Shown: positions 16,103-24,699, numbered from the stretch's first letter. The stretch: 43,763 nucleotides of DNA from Microbulbifer halophilus (GCF_026183675.1 NZ_JAPIVK010000002.1:1-43763), one strand, 5' to 3'. Translations and numbers: made by a program. Notes: generated by a model not told the origin, from the sequence alone.

Positions 16103-17308
16103 CTACACGGCGCAGACCCGGTTGCGACCGCCGCGCTTGGCCCGGTACAGCGCCCTGTCGGCGGCCCGCATGACATCGTCGGGCGACCTCGCCTTCTCGC
16201 CACTGGTAGCGACACCGACGCTCACGGTGGTCTTGATCACCTTGCCGCCGCCGTTGCCGCGCCGGCTGCGGGCCTTTGTGTCGTTCCTGCGTGAGCGGCC
16301 GGCCGAGCGCAGGCGCATCGGATAGCCGGCGATCTTCTCGCGCATCCGCTCCAGGGACCGCTGCGCGCGCTCCCGGTCGCGGCCGGGTAACACCACGACA
16401 AACTCCTCGCCACCGTAGCGGAAGGCGGGCCCGCCGCCGTAGCGCGCAATCTGCGCCGCCACCATCCGCAGCGCCTGATCGCCCACCTGGTGACCGTGGC
16501 GGTCATTGAGCTTCTTGAAATGGTCGATATCGACCACGGCAATGCTGAAATGGCGCCCGAGTGTCAGCAGGTAGCGGCTGTAGGCGCGCCGCGATGGAAT
16601 TCCCGTCAGCTCGTCGCGGAACGCCAGCTCATGGGCGGTGCGCACTGCCAGCAGCAGTAACAACCCGCCGATCACCAACGCGAACAGGGGCAAGGCCTCC
16701 GACAGTGCGCCGAAGGCGGCCCCCGCAGAGAGCAACAGGACACAGGTCAACAGGGCCGCGCCCGTCTGGTCGCGGCGCCGTACCCAGGCGGGCAGCGCCA
16801 GCAACACGGCGCCGATCGACAGCAGATCGGCGGCGCTGTATTCGCGGGGTATCAATGCCGTGACAGGATTGTCGGCCAGAGTCAGCAACTCCCCGGTGAG
16901 CAGCCGGGCGCAGCATTCGCGCAGTGAAAACAGAGCCACCACCTGGGCGACCGGGATACCGACGAGCAGGATACCGAATCCGCTCAGGGGGCTCCGGTCG
17001 CGGGTCCACGACAGCGCCGCCAGGTTGAAACCGAGCAGGGCCAGCAGCAGTTCCGTCTCGGCGACGGAGCGGGTCCACTGAAGTGTATCGATGATCAGGT
17101 AGGCGGCCACTACCAGCAAGGCGGCAACGCCCGCCCGGCTGGCCTTGAAAAACACGCCCAGCGCCGCTGCACTTCCCAGCAGTGCCAGCGGCAGTTCGGG
17201 CATCGGCAGGGCGCTGAAATCGAACCACTGAAAATGCTGCGCAATCAGCACCGACAGCGGCAAAACCGGCAGCCAGGCATGGCGCAGCCACTGCATCGTA
17301 GAGTACAT
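16103..17308 (-). CDS. membrane diguanylate cyclase (GGDEF domain)
   Basis: A 401-residue protein with seven or eight N-terminal transmembrane helices (about residues 10-220) and a C-terminal GGDEF domain. The active-site motif is GGEEF at residues 299-303, an accepted active form, and DIDHFKKLNDRHGHQVGD binds metal and GTP, so it should make cyclic di-GMP. The RxxD inhibitory site expected just before the motif reads RYGG, so feedback control by c-di-GMP is probably absent. A basic insert of about 25 residues (around 333-357) lies in the second half of the domain. The membrane part is not a recognised sensor type such as MASE1 to me. Confidence 0.88.
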   Translation of the reverse strand: MYSTMQWLRHAWLPVLPLSVLIAQHFQWFDFSALPMPELPLALLGSAAALGVFFKASRAGVAALLVVAAYLIIDTLQWTRSVAETELLLALLGFNLAALSWTRDRSPLSGFGILLVGIPVAQVVALFSLRECCARLLTGELLTLADNPVTALIPREYSAADLLSIGAVLLALPAWVRRRDQTGAALLTCVLLLSAGAAFGALSEALPLFALVIGGLLLLLAVRTAHELAFRDELTGIPSRRAYSRYLLTLGRHFSIAVVDIDHFKKLNDRHGHQVGDQALRMVAAQIARYGGGPAFRYGGEEFVVVLPGRDRERAQRSLERMREKIAGYPMRLRSAGRSRRNDTKARSRRGNGGGKVIKTTVSVGVATSGEKARSPDDVMRAADRALYRAKRGGRNRVCAV

Positions 17309-17411
17309 GGAGGAATTATTGTTCTATTGTTCCGCGCATTGAGAATGGTCAGCGCCCGGTGGCCGGTGGCGATCGGGGTCTCCCGACCAGCTCACCACCG
17401 ACCGCCAGTCA

Positions 17412-17822
17412 CTACTTCACGACTCGCAACGACGGCTTCTTGGAGGATTTCTTGCCCAGGCTGGTGGGCGGCGTCGGCTCCGGTGGCTCGGGGGTTTCCT
17501 CTGCCTCGAACACCATGCCCTGGCCGTTCTCCCGCGCGTAGATCCCAACCACTGCGCCCACCGGTACCTGGATATCCGTGGGCACACCGCCAAATCGGGC
17601 GTTGAAGCGGATGGCGTAGTTGTCCATGGTCAGCCCGGCGACGGCGGTTTCGGAGACATTGAGCACTATCTGGCCGTCTTCGTTGACATGCTGCTGGGGC
17701 ACCAGCACACCGGGCAGATGGCTATCCACGAGGATATAGGGAGTGCACCGGTTGTCGGTTATCCACTCGTAAAACGCCCGCAGGATATACGGGCGGTTGG
17801 AGGTCATTTCCGGTTTACTCAA
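17412..17822 (-). CDS. sspB: ClpXP specificity-enhancing factor SspB
   Basis: A 136-residue SspB: an adaptor that binds ssrA-tagged proteins and delivers them to ClpXP. The N-terminal SspB fold (RPYILRAFYEWITDNRCTPYILVD, then AIRFNARFGG) is followed by an acidic proline-rich linker and a basic tail ending KKPSLRVVK, the XB motif that docks on the ClpX N-domain. It follows sspA on the same strand with a 104-base gap, the conserved sspAB order. Confidence 0.95.
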   Translation of the reverse strand: MSKPEMTSNRPYILRAFYEWITDNRCTPYILVDSHLPGVLVPQQHVNEDGQIVLNVSETAVAGLTMDNYAIRFNARFGGVPTDIQVPVGAVVGIYARENGQGMVFEAEETPEPPEPTPPTSLGKKSSKKPSLRVVK

Positions 17823-17926
17823 GTCACTCTCCAGTAAAGTTGCCTACGGGGGCAGGCGCGGGCCTGCCGGGTTCAATCCCCTGCCCCGACAGTCCGGCCG
17901 CACCATACATTCGCGCCGCCCTCGCC

Positions 17927-18553
17927 TCAGCGCATTTCCCGCTCAAGTTCGGTCAGGCTCTGCAGGAAGGCGTCGCGCGTGAAAAGGCGGTCCATATAGT
18001 CCAGCAATGGCTTGGCCTGCTTGCTCTTCGGCAGGCTGATTTCAAAATGTTCCAGGCGCCACAACAGCGGCGCCATGCAGCAGTCCACCAGCGTGAATTC
18101 CTCGTTGAAGAAATACGGCAGATCGGTGAACAGCGGTGCAATACCCACGAAACTGTCGCGCAGGTCCTTGCGGGCCGCAGCGGCGTCTTTGCCCCCGGCC
18201 TCGATCCTGTCCACCAGCGGGCACCAGTCGCGCTCGATGCGGTGCATGATCTGGCGGCTCTGCGCCCGCGCCACCGGGTAGACCGGCAGCAGCGGTGGGT
18301 GCGGGAAGCGCTCATCCAGGTACTCCATCATCACCTTGGTCTCGAACAGGACCAGGTCCCGATCCACCAGCGTCGGCAGGGAGTTGTACGGATTGAGCTC
18401 GGCCAGCTCAGCCGGCTTGTCGTCAGAATCTACGTCGATGACATCGACCGAAACCCCTTTCTCGGCGAGCACAATGCGCACACGGTGACTGTAATGATCG
18501 CGACCATCGGAAAAGAAGGTCATGGAGGAGCGCTTGTTGGTCGGCACACCCAT
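17927..18553 (-). CDS. sspA: stringent starvation protein A
   Basis: A 208-residue SspA of the glutathione-S-transferase fold. The N-terminal thioredoxin-like half ([23 protein letters not shown]) and the helical C-terminal half are both complete. SspA binds RNA polymerase and adjusts transcription during starvation and acid stress; it lacks GST activity in characterised members. It heads the sspA-sspB pair, downstream of the bc1 complex genes, as is usual in gammaproteobacteria. A GGCCGGC/GCCGGCC hairpin lies just before it at 18577-18596. Confidence 0.95.
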   Translation of the reverse strand: MGVPTNKRSSMTFFSDGRDHYSHRVRIVLAEKGVSVDVIDVDSDDKPAELAELNPYNSLPTLVDRDLVLFETKVMMEYLDERFPHPPLLPVYPVARAQSRQIMHRIERDWCPLVDRIEAGGKDAAAARKDLRDSFVGIAPLFTDLPYFFNEEFTLVDCCMAPLLWRLEHFEISLPKSKQAKPLLDYMDRLFTRDAFLQSLTELEREMR

Positions 18554-18613
18554 CGTCTAACTACCTCGAACTAATCGGCCGGCAAGAGTGCCGGCCTGTG
18601 TCAATAAACGCAC

Positions 18614-18634
18614 AAAAGCGCCGGAAGCGCTTTT
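18614..18634 (-). terminator. likely terminator between petBC and sspA
   Basis: AAAAGCGC pairs with GCGCTTTT around a five-base loop, with four T residues closing the stem on either strand. It lies between the end of the fused petBC gene and sspA. A second perfect hairpin, GTGAAGCAC/GTGCTTCAC, lies at 18659-18682 but has no T-tract. Confidence 0.5.
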
Positions 18635-18737
18635 GGCCAGTTTTAGCTGACCCGAAGGGTGAAGCACGTGGAAGTGCTTCACAAAAGGGCGGTGGAACAG
18701 CGCCACCCCCGGAGATTCAGCGAAATCCGCGACCGCT

Positions 18738-21008
18738 TCAGTGGTCCACGTCTTTCCAGTATTCGCGGTTCAGCAACCAGGCGAAGACAAAGAACACCAG
18801 GATAAACGCCAGCACGTAAAAACCGACGCGTTTGCGATCCTCCGCCATCGGCTCGGCGATGTACTCCATGAAATTCACCAGGTCGTACATCGCCTGGTCG
18901 AACTCTTCCGGCGTCATGGAACCCTTGATGTCTTTCACTTCCAGGCTGCCGCAGTCGGCGTCCATGATCGGGTTGCCCAGTTCGTCGCGCACAACGTGGC
19001 CGTGTTCGCGTTTCGGGCCGGGCGCGCACTCCGGCAGGCCCTGCAGTTCCATCAGCACATGCGGCATGGCCACGCTGGGAAACACCTTGTTGTTCACGCC
19101 GGTCGGCCGGCTGTCATCCTTGTAGAAACTGCGCAGGTAAGTGTAGAGCCATTCCGGCGAGCGCGAACGGGCCACCAGGGTCAGGTCCGGCGGCGCGGCG
19201 CCGAACCAGTCCTGGGAATCATCCGGGCGCATGGAGATTTTCATCAGGCTGCCGATCTTGTCATCGCCCAACACCAGATTCTGCATCATCAATTCGTTCG
19301 GGACCTCCAGATCCCGGGCCACCCGCTCCCAGCGGGAAAAACTGGCCCCGTGACAACCCATGCAATAGTTGACGAAGTACTTGGCGCCACGCTGCAGGGA
19401 TGGTTTGTCCTGCAGGTCGATATTGATGTGGTCCAGTTGTACCCCGGTCTCGGCCCCCACCGCCTTGATCGGCAGGAAAGCCAGCAGGCCGACGATGATG
19501 ATACCACCGAACAGCACCCCGAAGGTCTTGCCACCGGACGGGCTGGTGACGCGCTCCGGTTCCGGGTGCACGGCGTCGCGGCCGGTCAGCCACGGCAATG
19601 CCGCGAAGAAGGCCGTCAGCAGCAGGGCGACGATGCCGACAAAAGCACTGCCCTTATCACTAACGACAATGCGGAAAAAGGCACTGCCCTTTCCAGTAGC
19701 GTCGCCGAAGACAAGATCTATCGCCCAGTTGCTGACCGCCATCCACAGGAACATGAACGCGAACAGGCCGCTGACGATCCAGGAGGCGATCCCCTTGCGC
19801 TCCGTCGGGTTGCTCCAGATGGGCATGGTCACGAAGAAGGCGAAGTAGAACAGGGTCGCGATCTGCGCCAGGAAGTTTCGGCCCGGCGTCGGCGCCTGTA
19901 CGCCCAGGTAGCCCAGGATGATGAACACCGCCGCAAACACCAGCAGTAGCGCTTTCGGCAGCACGCCCTTGTAGCGGATGGAGCGCACCGGGCTCTTGTC
20001 CAGCCACGGCAGCACGAACAGGATCGCGATCGCCGCGCCCATGGCCATCAGACCCAGGAATTTCGCCGTCAGCGGGCCGATATCGATGGTCACCGCGCGC
20101 AGGATGGCGTAGAAGGGCGTGAAGTACCAGACCGGTGCGATGTGCTCCGGGGTCTTCAGCGGGTTGGCCTCCTCGAAGTTGGCGTGTTCGAGGAAGAAAC
20201 CACCCATCTCCGGGAAGAAAAACACCACCACACAGAAAATGAACAGGAACACGGCCACACCCACCAGGTCGTGCACGGTGTAATAGGGGTGGAAGGGCAC
20301 GCCGTCTTTGGGGATGCCATTCTCGTCCTTGTTCTTCTTGATCTCGATGCCGTCCGGGTTGTTGGAGCCCACTTCGTGCAGCGCCAGGATATGCAGCACC
20401 ACCAGCAGCACCAGTACCAGCGGCAACGCGATCACGTGCAGGGAGAAGAAACGCGTCAGGGTGATGCCGGAGATCAGGTAGTCACCGCGAATCCACTGCA
20501 CCAGGTCCTCGCCGATACCGGGAATGGCCCCGAACAGCGACACGATCACCTGCGCGCCCCAGTAGGACATCTGCCCCCAGGGCAGTACATAGCCCATGAA
20601 GGCCTCGGCCATCAGCACCAGGTAGATGCACATGCCGAAGATCCACACCAATTCGCGCGGCGGCTTGTAGGAACCGTACATCAGGCCGCGGAACATGTGC
20701 AGATAGACCACCACAAAGAAGGCGGAAGCCCCGGTGGAATGCAGGTAGCGGATCAGCCAGCCCCACTCCACATCGCGCATGATGTACTCGACGGAGGCGA
20801 AAGCGCCCTCCGCAGACGGGTTGAAACTCATCACCAGCCAGATGCCAGTGAGCAGTTGGTTGACCAGTACCAGCATCGACAACACGCCGAAGAAGTACCA
20901 GACATTGAAATTCTTGGGCGCGTAATACTTGCCCATGTGCTTGTCCCAGGCCTGGTAAATCGGCAGGCGCTGATCGACCCAATCACCAAAAGCGGTTAAC
21001 CAGTTCAT
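18738..21008 (-). CDS. fused cytochrome b-cytochrome c1 of the bc1 complex
   Basis: One 756-residue frame holds both the PetB and PetC subunits of ubiquinol-cytochrome c reductase. Residues 1 to about 400 are cytochrome b: haem ligands H90, H104, H191 and H206, and the Qo motif in the form PVWY (about 292-295). Residues about 405-475 add two extra hydrophobic helices not in the usual eight-helix protein. Residues about 480-490 (PEPERVTS) resemble the normal C-terminal end of gammaproteobacterial PetB. A signal-like helix then follows (about 495-516, possible cleavage after AVGA at 519) and cytochrome c1: haem motif CMGCH at 549-553, probable methionine ligand in SVAMPH, and a C-terminal anchor helix (about 727-747). 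No stop, and no internal start with a ribosome-binding site, separates the halves. It overlaps petA by four bases. Confidence 0.93.
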   Translation of the reverse strand: MNWLTAFGDWVDQRLPIYQAWDKHMGKYYAPKNFNVWYFFGVLSMLVLVNQLLTGIWLVMSFNPSAEGAFASVEYIMRDVEWGWLIRYLHSTGASAFFVVVYLHMFRGLMYGSYKPPRELVWIFGMCIYLVLMAEAFMGYVLPWGQMSYWGAQVIVSLFGAIPGIGEDLVQWIRGDYLISGITLTRFFSLHVIALPLVLVLLVVLHILALHEVGSNNPDGIEIKKNKDENGIPKDGVPFHPYYTVHDLVGVAVFLFIFCVVVFFFPEMGGFFLEHANFEEANPLKTPEHIAPVWYFTPFYAILRAVTIDIGPLTAKFLGLMAMGAAIAILFVLPWLDKSPVRSIRYKGVLPKALLLVFAAVFIILGYLGVQAPTPGRNFLAQIATLFYFAFFVTMPIWSNPTERKGIASWIVSGLFAFMFLWMAVSNWAIDLVFGDATGKGSAFFRIVVSDKGSAFVGIVALLLTAFFAALPWLTGRDAVHPEPERVTSPSGGKTFGVLFGGIIIVGLLAFLPIKAVGAETGVQLDHINIDLQDKPSLQRGAKYFVNYCMGCHGASFSRWERVARDLEVPNELMMQNLVLGDDKIGSLMKISMRPDDSQDWFGAAPPDLTLVARSRSPEWLYTYLRSFYKDDSRPTGVNNKVFPSVAMPHVLMELQGLPECAPGPKREHGHVVRDELGNPIMDADCGSLEVKDIKGSMTPEEFDQAMYDLVNFMEYIAEPMAEDRKRVGFYVLAFILVFFVFAWLLNREYWKDVDH

Positions 21009-21604
21009 GCGCTGCCCTCCTGATCCACGCCAATCACGATTACGTCGTTGCCGTCATAGGAATACGGCGGGACATCCATATTGGTGGGGGCCGGTACGCC
21101 CTTGTAGACGCGGCCGGCCAGGTCGTATTTGGAGCCGTGGCAGGGACAGAAGAAGCCGCCCATCCAGTCCGCACCGCCGAGATCCTCGGCGCCCACTTCC
21201 GGGCGGTACATGGGTGCGCAACCCAGGTGTGTACAGAGCCCCACCATCACGAACAGTTGCGGTTTGATGGAGCGGGTTTCGGGATCCACATAAGCGGGCT
21301 GGTTGGATTCCTCGGACATGGGATCGCGCAGCTCCGGCTCCACCTTGACCAGGTTTTCCAGCGCTTCTTCGCTCCGGCGCACCACATAGACCGGCTTGCC
21401 CCGCCACTCGACGGTGACCATCTGGCCGGGCTCGAGTTTGCTGATATTGTATTTGACCGGCGCGCCGGCGGCCTTGGCCTTGGCGCTCGGATTCCAGGAT
21501 TTCACAAAAGGTACGGCGACACCGACCGCGCCGGCACCACCGACCACCGAGGTTGCGGCGGTCAGGAAGCGGCGCCGTCCTACGTTTACACCGTCATCAC
21601 TCAT
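21005..21604 (-). CDS. petA: Rieske iron-sulfur subunit of ubiquinol-cytochrome c reductase
   Basis: A 199-residue Rieske protein. The N-terminus has a twin-arginine motif (GRRRFLTAA) and one membrane helix, consistent with Tat-dependent insertion of a folded [2Fe-2S] protein. The cluster-binding boxes CTHLGC and CPCHGS are complete. It passes electrons from ubiquinol at the Qo site of cytochrome b to cytochrome c1. First gene of a two-gene operon; its stop overlaps the start of the fused petBC frame (ATGA). ATG at 21604 has GGGAGAA upstream. Confidence 0.97.
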   Translation of the reverse strand: MSDDGVNVGRRRFLTAATSVVGGAGAVGVAVPFVKSWNPSAKAKAAGAPVKYNISKLEPGQMVTVEWRGKPVYVVRRSEEALENLVKVEPELRDPMSEESNQPAYVDPETRSIKPQLFVMVGLCTHLGCAPMYRPEVGAEDLGGADWMGGFFCPCHGSKYDLAGRVYKGVPAPTNMDVPPYSYDGNDVIVIGVDQEGSA

Positions 21605-21815
21605 GACGTATTTCTCCCATCACAGCGGCTCTTCATTGAAACGCGCTGACCCAAACCCAAAAACTGTACCTGCGAGACGTCCCGCCCGGCGCATTGCCGG
21701 CGAAATAAACCCCATAAATCAAGCGGATACAAATTCGCGCAATGTTAAAGAAAATGCCAAGTTGATACAAGGCAGCGACGGTGGGAACGTCGGGAATCGC
21801 GCGGCGAACTGACCA

Positions 21816-21842
21816 CAAATTGCGCACTTCGTACGCAATTTG
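21816..21842. repeat. palindrome with AT-rich arms
   Basis: CAAATTGCG and CGCAATTTG are perfect reverse complements nine bases apart; two further base pairs can form inside. It lacks a T-tract. It may be a regulatory site or part of a dispersed repeat. Confidence 0.5.
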
Positions 21843-21925
21843 GCGCGCTGCTCACGAGTGGCGAGCGATCGGTGGTTAGCGGCCGGTAACTGCGGGCCAG
21901 AGCGGCGCACCGACAACCAACCACA

Positions 21926-21953
21926 CAAAAAACCCGGCGCAGTTGGCCGGGTT
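21926..21953 (-). terminator. intrinsic terminator of the rplM-rpsI operon
   Basis: On the minus strand a stem AACCCGGC/GCCGGGTT is followed by six T residues, beginning about 24 bases after the rpsI stop codon. Confidence 0.85.
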
Positions 21954-21976
21954 TTTCGCAAGCAGCGAAGCTGCCG

Positions 21977-22369
21977 TTAACGCTTGGAGAACTGCGGTCT
22001 CTTGCGCGCTTTGCGCAGACCGATTTTCTTCCGCTCCACTGCACGGGCATCGCGGGTTACATAGCCCGCAGCGCGCAGCGGCTGGCGCAGCTCTTCGTCG
22101 TACTGCATCAGGGCGCGGGTCAGGCCGTGGCGGATAGCACCCGCCTGACCGAAGGAACCGCCACCTTTTACAGTGGCGTTGATGTCGAACTTGTCGACCA
22201 GCTCGGCGGATTCCAGCGGCTGACGCACGATCATGCGCGCCACGTCGCGACCGAAGTACTGGTCCAGGGGGCGACCGTTCACAGTGATCTTGCCTTCACC
22301 CTGCTCGATGAATACGCGCGCGGTGGAGGTCTTGCGGCGGCCGGTACCGTAGTATTGAGTAGTTGCCAT
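21977..22369 (-). CDS. rpsI: 30S ribosomal protein S9
   Basis: A 130-residue S9 protein of normal length. The N-terminal [15 protein letters not shown] and the C-terminal tail ending RPQFSKR, which reaches the P site and contacts tRNA, are intact. Co-transcribed with rplM, 14 bases downstream of it, as in nearly all bacteria. A terminator follows. Confidence 0.99.
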   Translation of the reverse strand: MATTQYYGTGRRKTSTARVFIEQGEGKITVNGRPLDQYFGRDVARMIVRQPLESAELVDKFDINATVKGGGSFGQAGAIRHGLTRALMQYDEELRQPLRAAGYVTRDARAVERKKIGLRKARKRPQFSKR

Positions 22370-22383
22370 AAGAGTTTTCCCGT

Positions 22384-22812
22384 TTAGATCGCCAGGTCAA
22401 TCGGCTGTTGCGCCGCGTGAGGATGTTCGCTGCCTTTGTACACCTTCAACTTCCTGAACATGGCGCGACCCAGGGGACCCTTCGGCAGCATGCCTTTGAC
22501 AGCGCTCTGGATGGTACGCTCGGGAGCCTTGTCGATCAGTTTTTCAAAGCTGATGGACTTGAGACCACCGGGATAGCCGGAGTGGCTGTGGTAGATCTTG
22601 TCCGTGGCTTTATTACCGGTTACACGAACCTTTTCCGCGTTGATCACAACGATGTAATCACCAGTGTCAACGTGGGGCGTGTACTCAGGTTTGTGCTTGC
22701 CGCGCAGACGGCGGGCGATCTCGACCGAGATGCGACCCAGGGTCTTGTCTGCAGCGTCAATAATATACCAGTCGCGTTTGACCGCTTCCGGCTTGGCACT
22801 GTATGTCTTCAT
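22384..22812 (-). CDS. rplM: 50S ribosomal protein L13
   Basis: A 142-residue L13 protein, an early assembly protein of the large subunit. It starts [20 protein letters not shown], and the frame upstream of this ATG is not coding. The family signature around [19 protein letters not shown] is intact. First gene of the rplM-rpsI operon. In E. coli, L13 represses its own operon by binding the leader mRNA; a hairpin in this leader may serve the same role here. Confidence 0.99.
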   Translation of the reverse strand: MKTYSAKPEAVKRDWYIIDAADKTLGRISVEIARRLRGKHKPEYTPHVDTGDYIVVINAEKVRVTGNKATDKIYHSHSGYPGGLKSISFEKLIDKAPERTIQSAVKGMLPKGPLGRAMFRKLKVYKGSEHPHAAQQPIDLAI

Positions 22813-22831
22813 GTTATAAAACCTGCAATGT

Positions 22832-22848
22832 GGCCCGCCAATCGGGCC
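22832..22848 (-). promoter_or_regulatory. possible L13 autoregulatory leader hairpin
   Basis: GGCCCG and CGGGCC pair perfectly around a five-base loop, 20 bases before the rplM start. In E. coli, L13 is known to repress rplM-rpsI translation through a leader structure; this hairpin is a candidate by position only. Confidence 0.4.
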
Positions 22849-22867
22849 GTCCCACAAAAGAGCGCGG

Positions 22868-22896
22868 ATGGTACATAAGGAGTGTATGCTTTTCAA
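22868..22896 (-). promoter_or_regulatory. likely rplM promoter
   Basis: Read on the minus strand, TTGAAA and TACCAT are exactly 17 bases apart and lie about 56 bases before the rplM ATG. The -35 element matches five of six consensus bases and the -10 four of six. Confidence 0.45.
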
Positions 22897-22942
22897 GCGG
22901 TTTTTGGGGAGCGGCAGGTGCCTGTAAGCGAGGCCAGGGGCG

Positions 22943-23052
22943 GCTCCGCTACCGGGGGCGCCTTGCGGGACACGCCGTGAATCCATCCCTGGAGGCTTGT
23001 CCGCGAGGTCCCTCTCGCAGACAGTCCCGCAAGGCGCCCCCGGCATCGGAGC
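22943..23052. repeat. nested palindromic element, copy 1
   Basis: Arms of 29 bases (22943-22971 and 23024-23052) are inverted copies with two adjacent-region mismatches. The centre holds the shared core GCCGTGAATCCATCCCTGG and an inner hairpin GTCCGCGAG/CTCGCAGAC with one mismatch. The variable arm block in this copy is GGCGCCTT. Confidence 0.9.
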
Positions 23053-23111
23053 CTTCGCATTTAACCTCGGAGTTTTGTTCCAACTGCCGATAAAAACACC
23101 ACTAGTTCCAG

Positions 23112-23215
23112 GTAGGGTGCGCCGTGCGCACCGGTACGCCAATGGTGCGAGGCCGCCATGGATGGCGGCCATGCAGACTACGCATGGAGCAGTTGTCTGC
23201 CACGGCGCACCCTAC
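23112..23215. repeat. second palindromic family, copy 1
   Basis: Outer arms GTAGGGTGCGCCGTG and CACGGCGCACCCTAC are perfect reverse complements. Inside is another perfect hairpin, GGCCGCCAT/ATGGCGGCC at 23151-23170, and the word GCCAATGGTGCG, which recurs near 36533 and 39123. Confidence 0.85.
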
Positions 23216-23252
23216 AGGCCGAGCTCGGAAGAATACTGAAACTCGCTGCAAA

Positions 23253-23363
23253 GGCCCTGCTGCCGGGAGCTGTTTGCGGGACCTTATGAGACAGGGATGT
23301 CGATTAGAGCCTACAGGGACGTATTTACGGCGTGTCTCGCAAACAGCTCCCGGTAGCAGGGCC
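23253..23363. repeat. nested palindromic element, copy 2 (inverted orientation)
   Basis: Arms of about 28 bases (23253-23280 and 23336-23363) start GGCCCTGCTGCCGGGAGC. The core is in the opposite orientation to copies 1, 3 and 5 (reverse complement of GCCGTAAATACGTCCCTG) and more diverged. The variable block is AGCTGTTT. Confidence 0.85.
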
Positions 23364-23410
23364 GCCCCGGAGCCAGCTCACAAGCATCCGGGAAGCGCCA
23401 AAGGGCCAAC

Positions 23411-24535
23411 TCACTCGGACCGATGCGGCCGCGCCAGGTAGTCGTGGGACTGCATCTCCAGCAGCCGACTGACCGTCCGCTCAAATTCAAACTTCAGGTG
23501 CCTGCCGGCGTAGAGCCGGTCCACCGATACTTCCGCGGAGATCACCAGCTTGACGCAGCGGTCGTAGAACTCGTCCACCAGGTTGATAAAGCGGCGCGCC
23601 TGGGCCTCCATGCGCTCGTCGAACTGCGGCACCTCCGCCAGCAGCACCGTGTGATACTCCCGTGCCAGCTCGATATAGTCGTTCTGCGAGCGGGGGCCGT
23701 CGCACAGGTCGCTGAAGTCGAACCAGGCCACATCGTCCGCCACTTTCAGGGCGCGGAGGCGTCGCCCCTCGATATCCAGGTCGACCTTCTCCTCCACCTC
23801 GCAACCCTCCACCATCAGCCGCCGGAAGCTGCGCGCCAGGCTGGCATCGGCGTCGGCATCCAGCGGGTAGTGGTAGAGCTCCGCCATCTCCAGGGCCCGC
23901 AGCCGGTAGTCGGTGCCGCCGTCCACATTCACCACCTTCGTGTGCCGGTTCAGCAGCGCGATGGCCGGCAGGAAGCGGGCCCGCTGCAGCCCGTCCCGAT
24001 AGAGCCCTTCCGGCTCGATATTGGATGTCGCCACCAGCGTCACACCGCGGCGGAAGAGCGCGTCCAGCAGGTTGGCCAGGATCATCGCATCGGTGATGTC
24101 CGACACGAAAAACTCGTCGAAACACAACACCTGCGCGCGCGCCGCAATCCGGTCCGCCACCTGCTCCAGCGGGTTTTTCTCCCCCGCCAGGCTTTTCAGC
24201 GCGCGGTGCACTTCGCGCATGAAGCGGTGGAAATGCGTGCGCTGCTTGCGCGGAAACGGCAGGGATTCGTAGAAGGCGTCCATCAGGTAGGTCTTGCCGC
24301 GTCCCACCCCGCCCCAGAAGTAGAGACCGCGCTCCGGTGCCGACGCCCTCCGCCACAACCTGGCGATCCTTTCCAGCAGCCCGCCACCCGGCTGGCGAGC
24401 CAGCAACCGCCGATACAGATCCTGCAATTCCTCCACAGCCGCGGCCTGCGCCGGATCGGCGACAAAGTCCGGGCGCTGTAGGTCGCGCTGATAACGTTCT
24501 GCGGGCGATAGTGACGGCGGGCTGACTGGCGACAT
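23411..24535 (-). CDS. zapE: cell-division ATPase ZapE (AFG1-like)
   Basis: A 374-residue AFG1/ZapE-family ATPase. Walker A is GGVGRGKT at residues 75-82 and Walker B is QVLCFDEF at about 135-142; TSNIEPEGLY supplies the sensor-1 region. In E. coli, ZapE associates with the Z-ring and reduces FtsZ polymer stability at constriction, mostly under stress. It lacks a membrane segment. It is divergent from yhcB (164 bases between starts), the same neighbourhood as in E. coli and Pseudomonas. Confidence 0.95.
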   Translation of the reverse strand: MSPVSPPSLSPAERYQRDLQRPDFVADPAQAAAVEELQDLYRRLLARQPGGGLLERIARLWRRASAPERGLYFWGGVGRGKTYLMDAFYESLPFPRKQRTHFHRFMREVHRALKSLAGEKNPLEQVADRIAARAQVLCFDEFFVSDITDAMILANLLDALFRRGVTLVATSNIEPEGLYRDGLQRARFLPAIALLNRHTKVVNVDGGTDYRLRALEMAELYHYPLDADADASLARSFRRLMVEGCEVEEKVDLDIEGRRLRALKVADDVAWFDFSDLCDGPRSQNDYIELAREYHTVLLAEVPQFDERMEAQARRFINLVDEFYDRCVKLVISAEVSVDRLYAGRHLKFEFERTVSRLLEMQSHDYLARPHRSE

Positions 24536-24699
24536 GGCTGGCTGGAAAACCGACTGACTGCTGCGGAGGGCGCCACTTTACCAAAATCGCACGCCATTTT
24601 CGTCAGCACTAAACAGTGCCGACACCGGCGGCGTTGAGTATACTGTTCTCACCGTCACGGATGGCGGTGCAATATTCACTGTCCGAGGAGGAAGTATTC

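Larger units (their letters stand above)
21605..21976. other. intergenic region between petA and rpsI
   Basis: A 372-base spacer. It contains the petA leader (no convincing promoter seen), a long palindrome at 21816-21842, a stretch of repeat-family-like sequence (about 21855-21900, with GATCGGTGGTTAG), and the rpsI terminator at 21926-21953. No gene is supported. Confidence 0.5.
22813..23410. other. 598-base intergenic region packed with palindromic repeats
   Basis: The spacer between rplM and zapE, whose genes are on the same strand, contains the rplM leader and promoter, two copies of the nested palindromic element (22943-23052 and, inverted, 23253-23363) and one copy of a second palindromic family (23112-23215). 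I see no protein-coding gene; short frames across the repeats look like chance. Confidence 0.7.

Noticed and set aside
19542..19559. Internal GTG start that would make c1 a separate protein
   Set aside because: A GTG (in AVHPEPER) exists near the junction, but no Shine-Dalgarno sequence precedes it, and the PetB-like tail would then be on the c1 side.
20125..20136. PVWY in place of PEWY in the Qo site of cytochrome b
   Set aside because: As I recall, PVWY is common in beta- and gammaproteobacterial cytochrome b, so it is not an anomaly.
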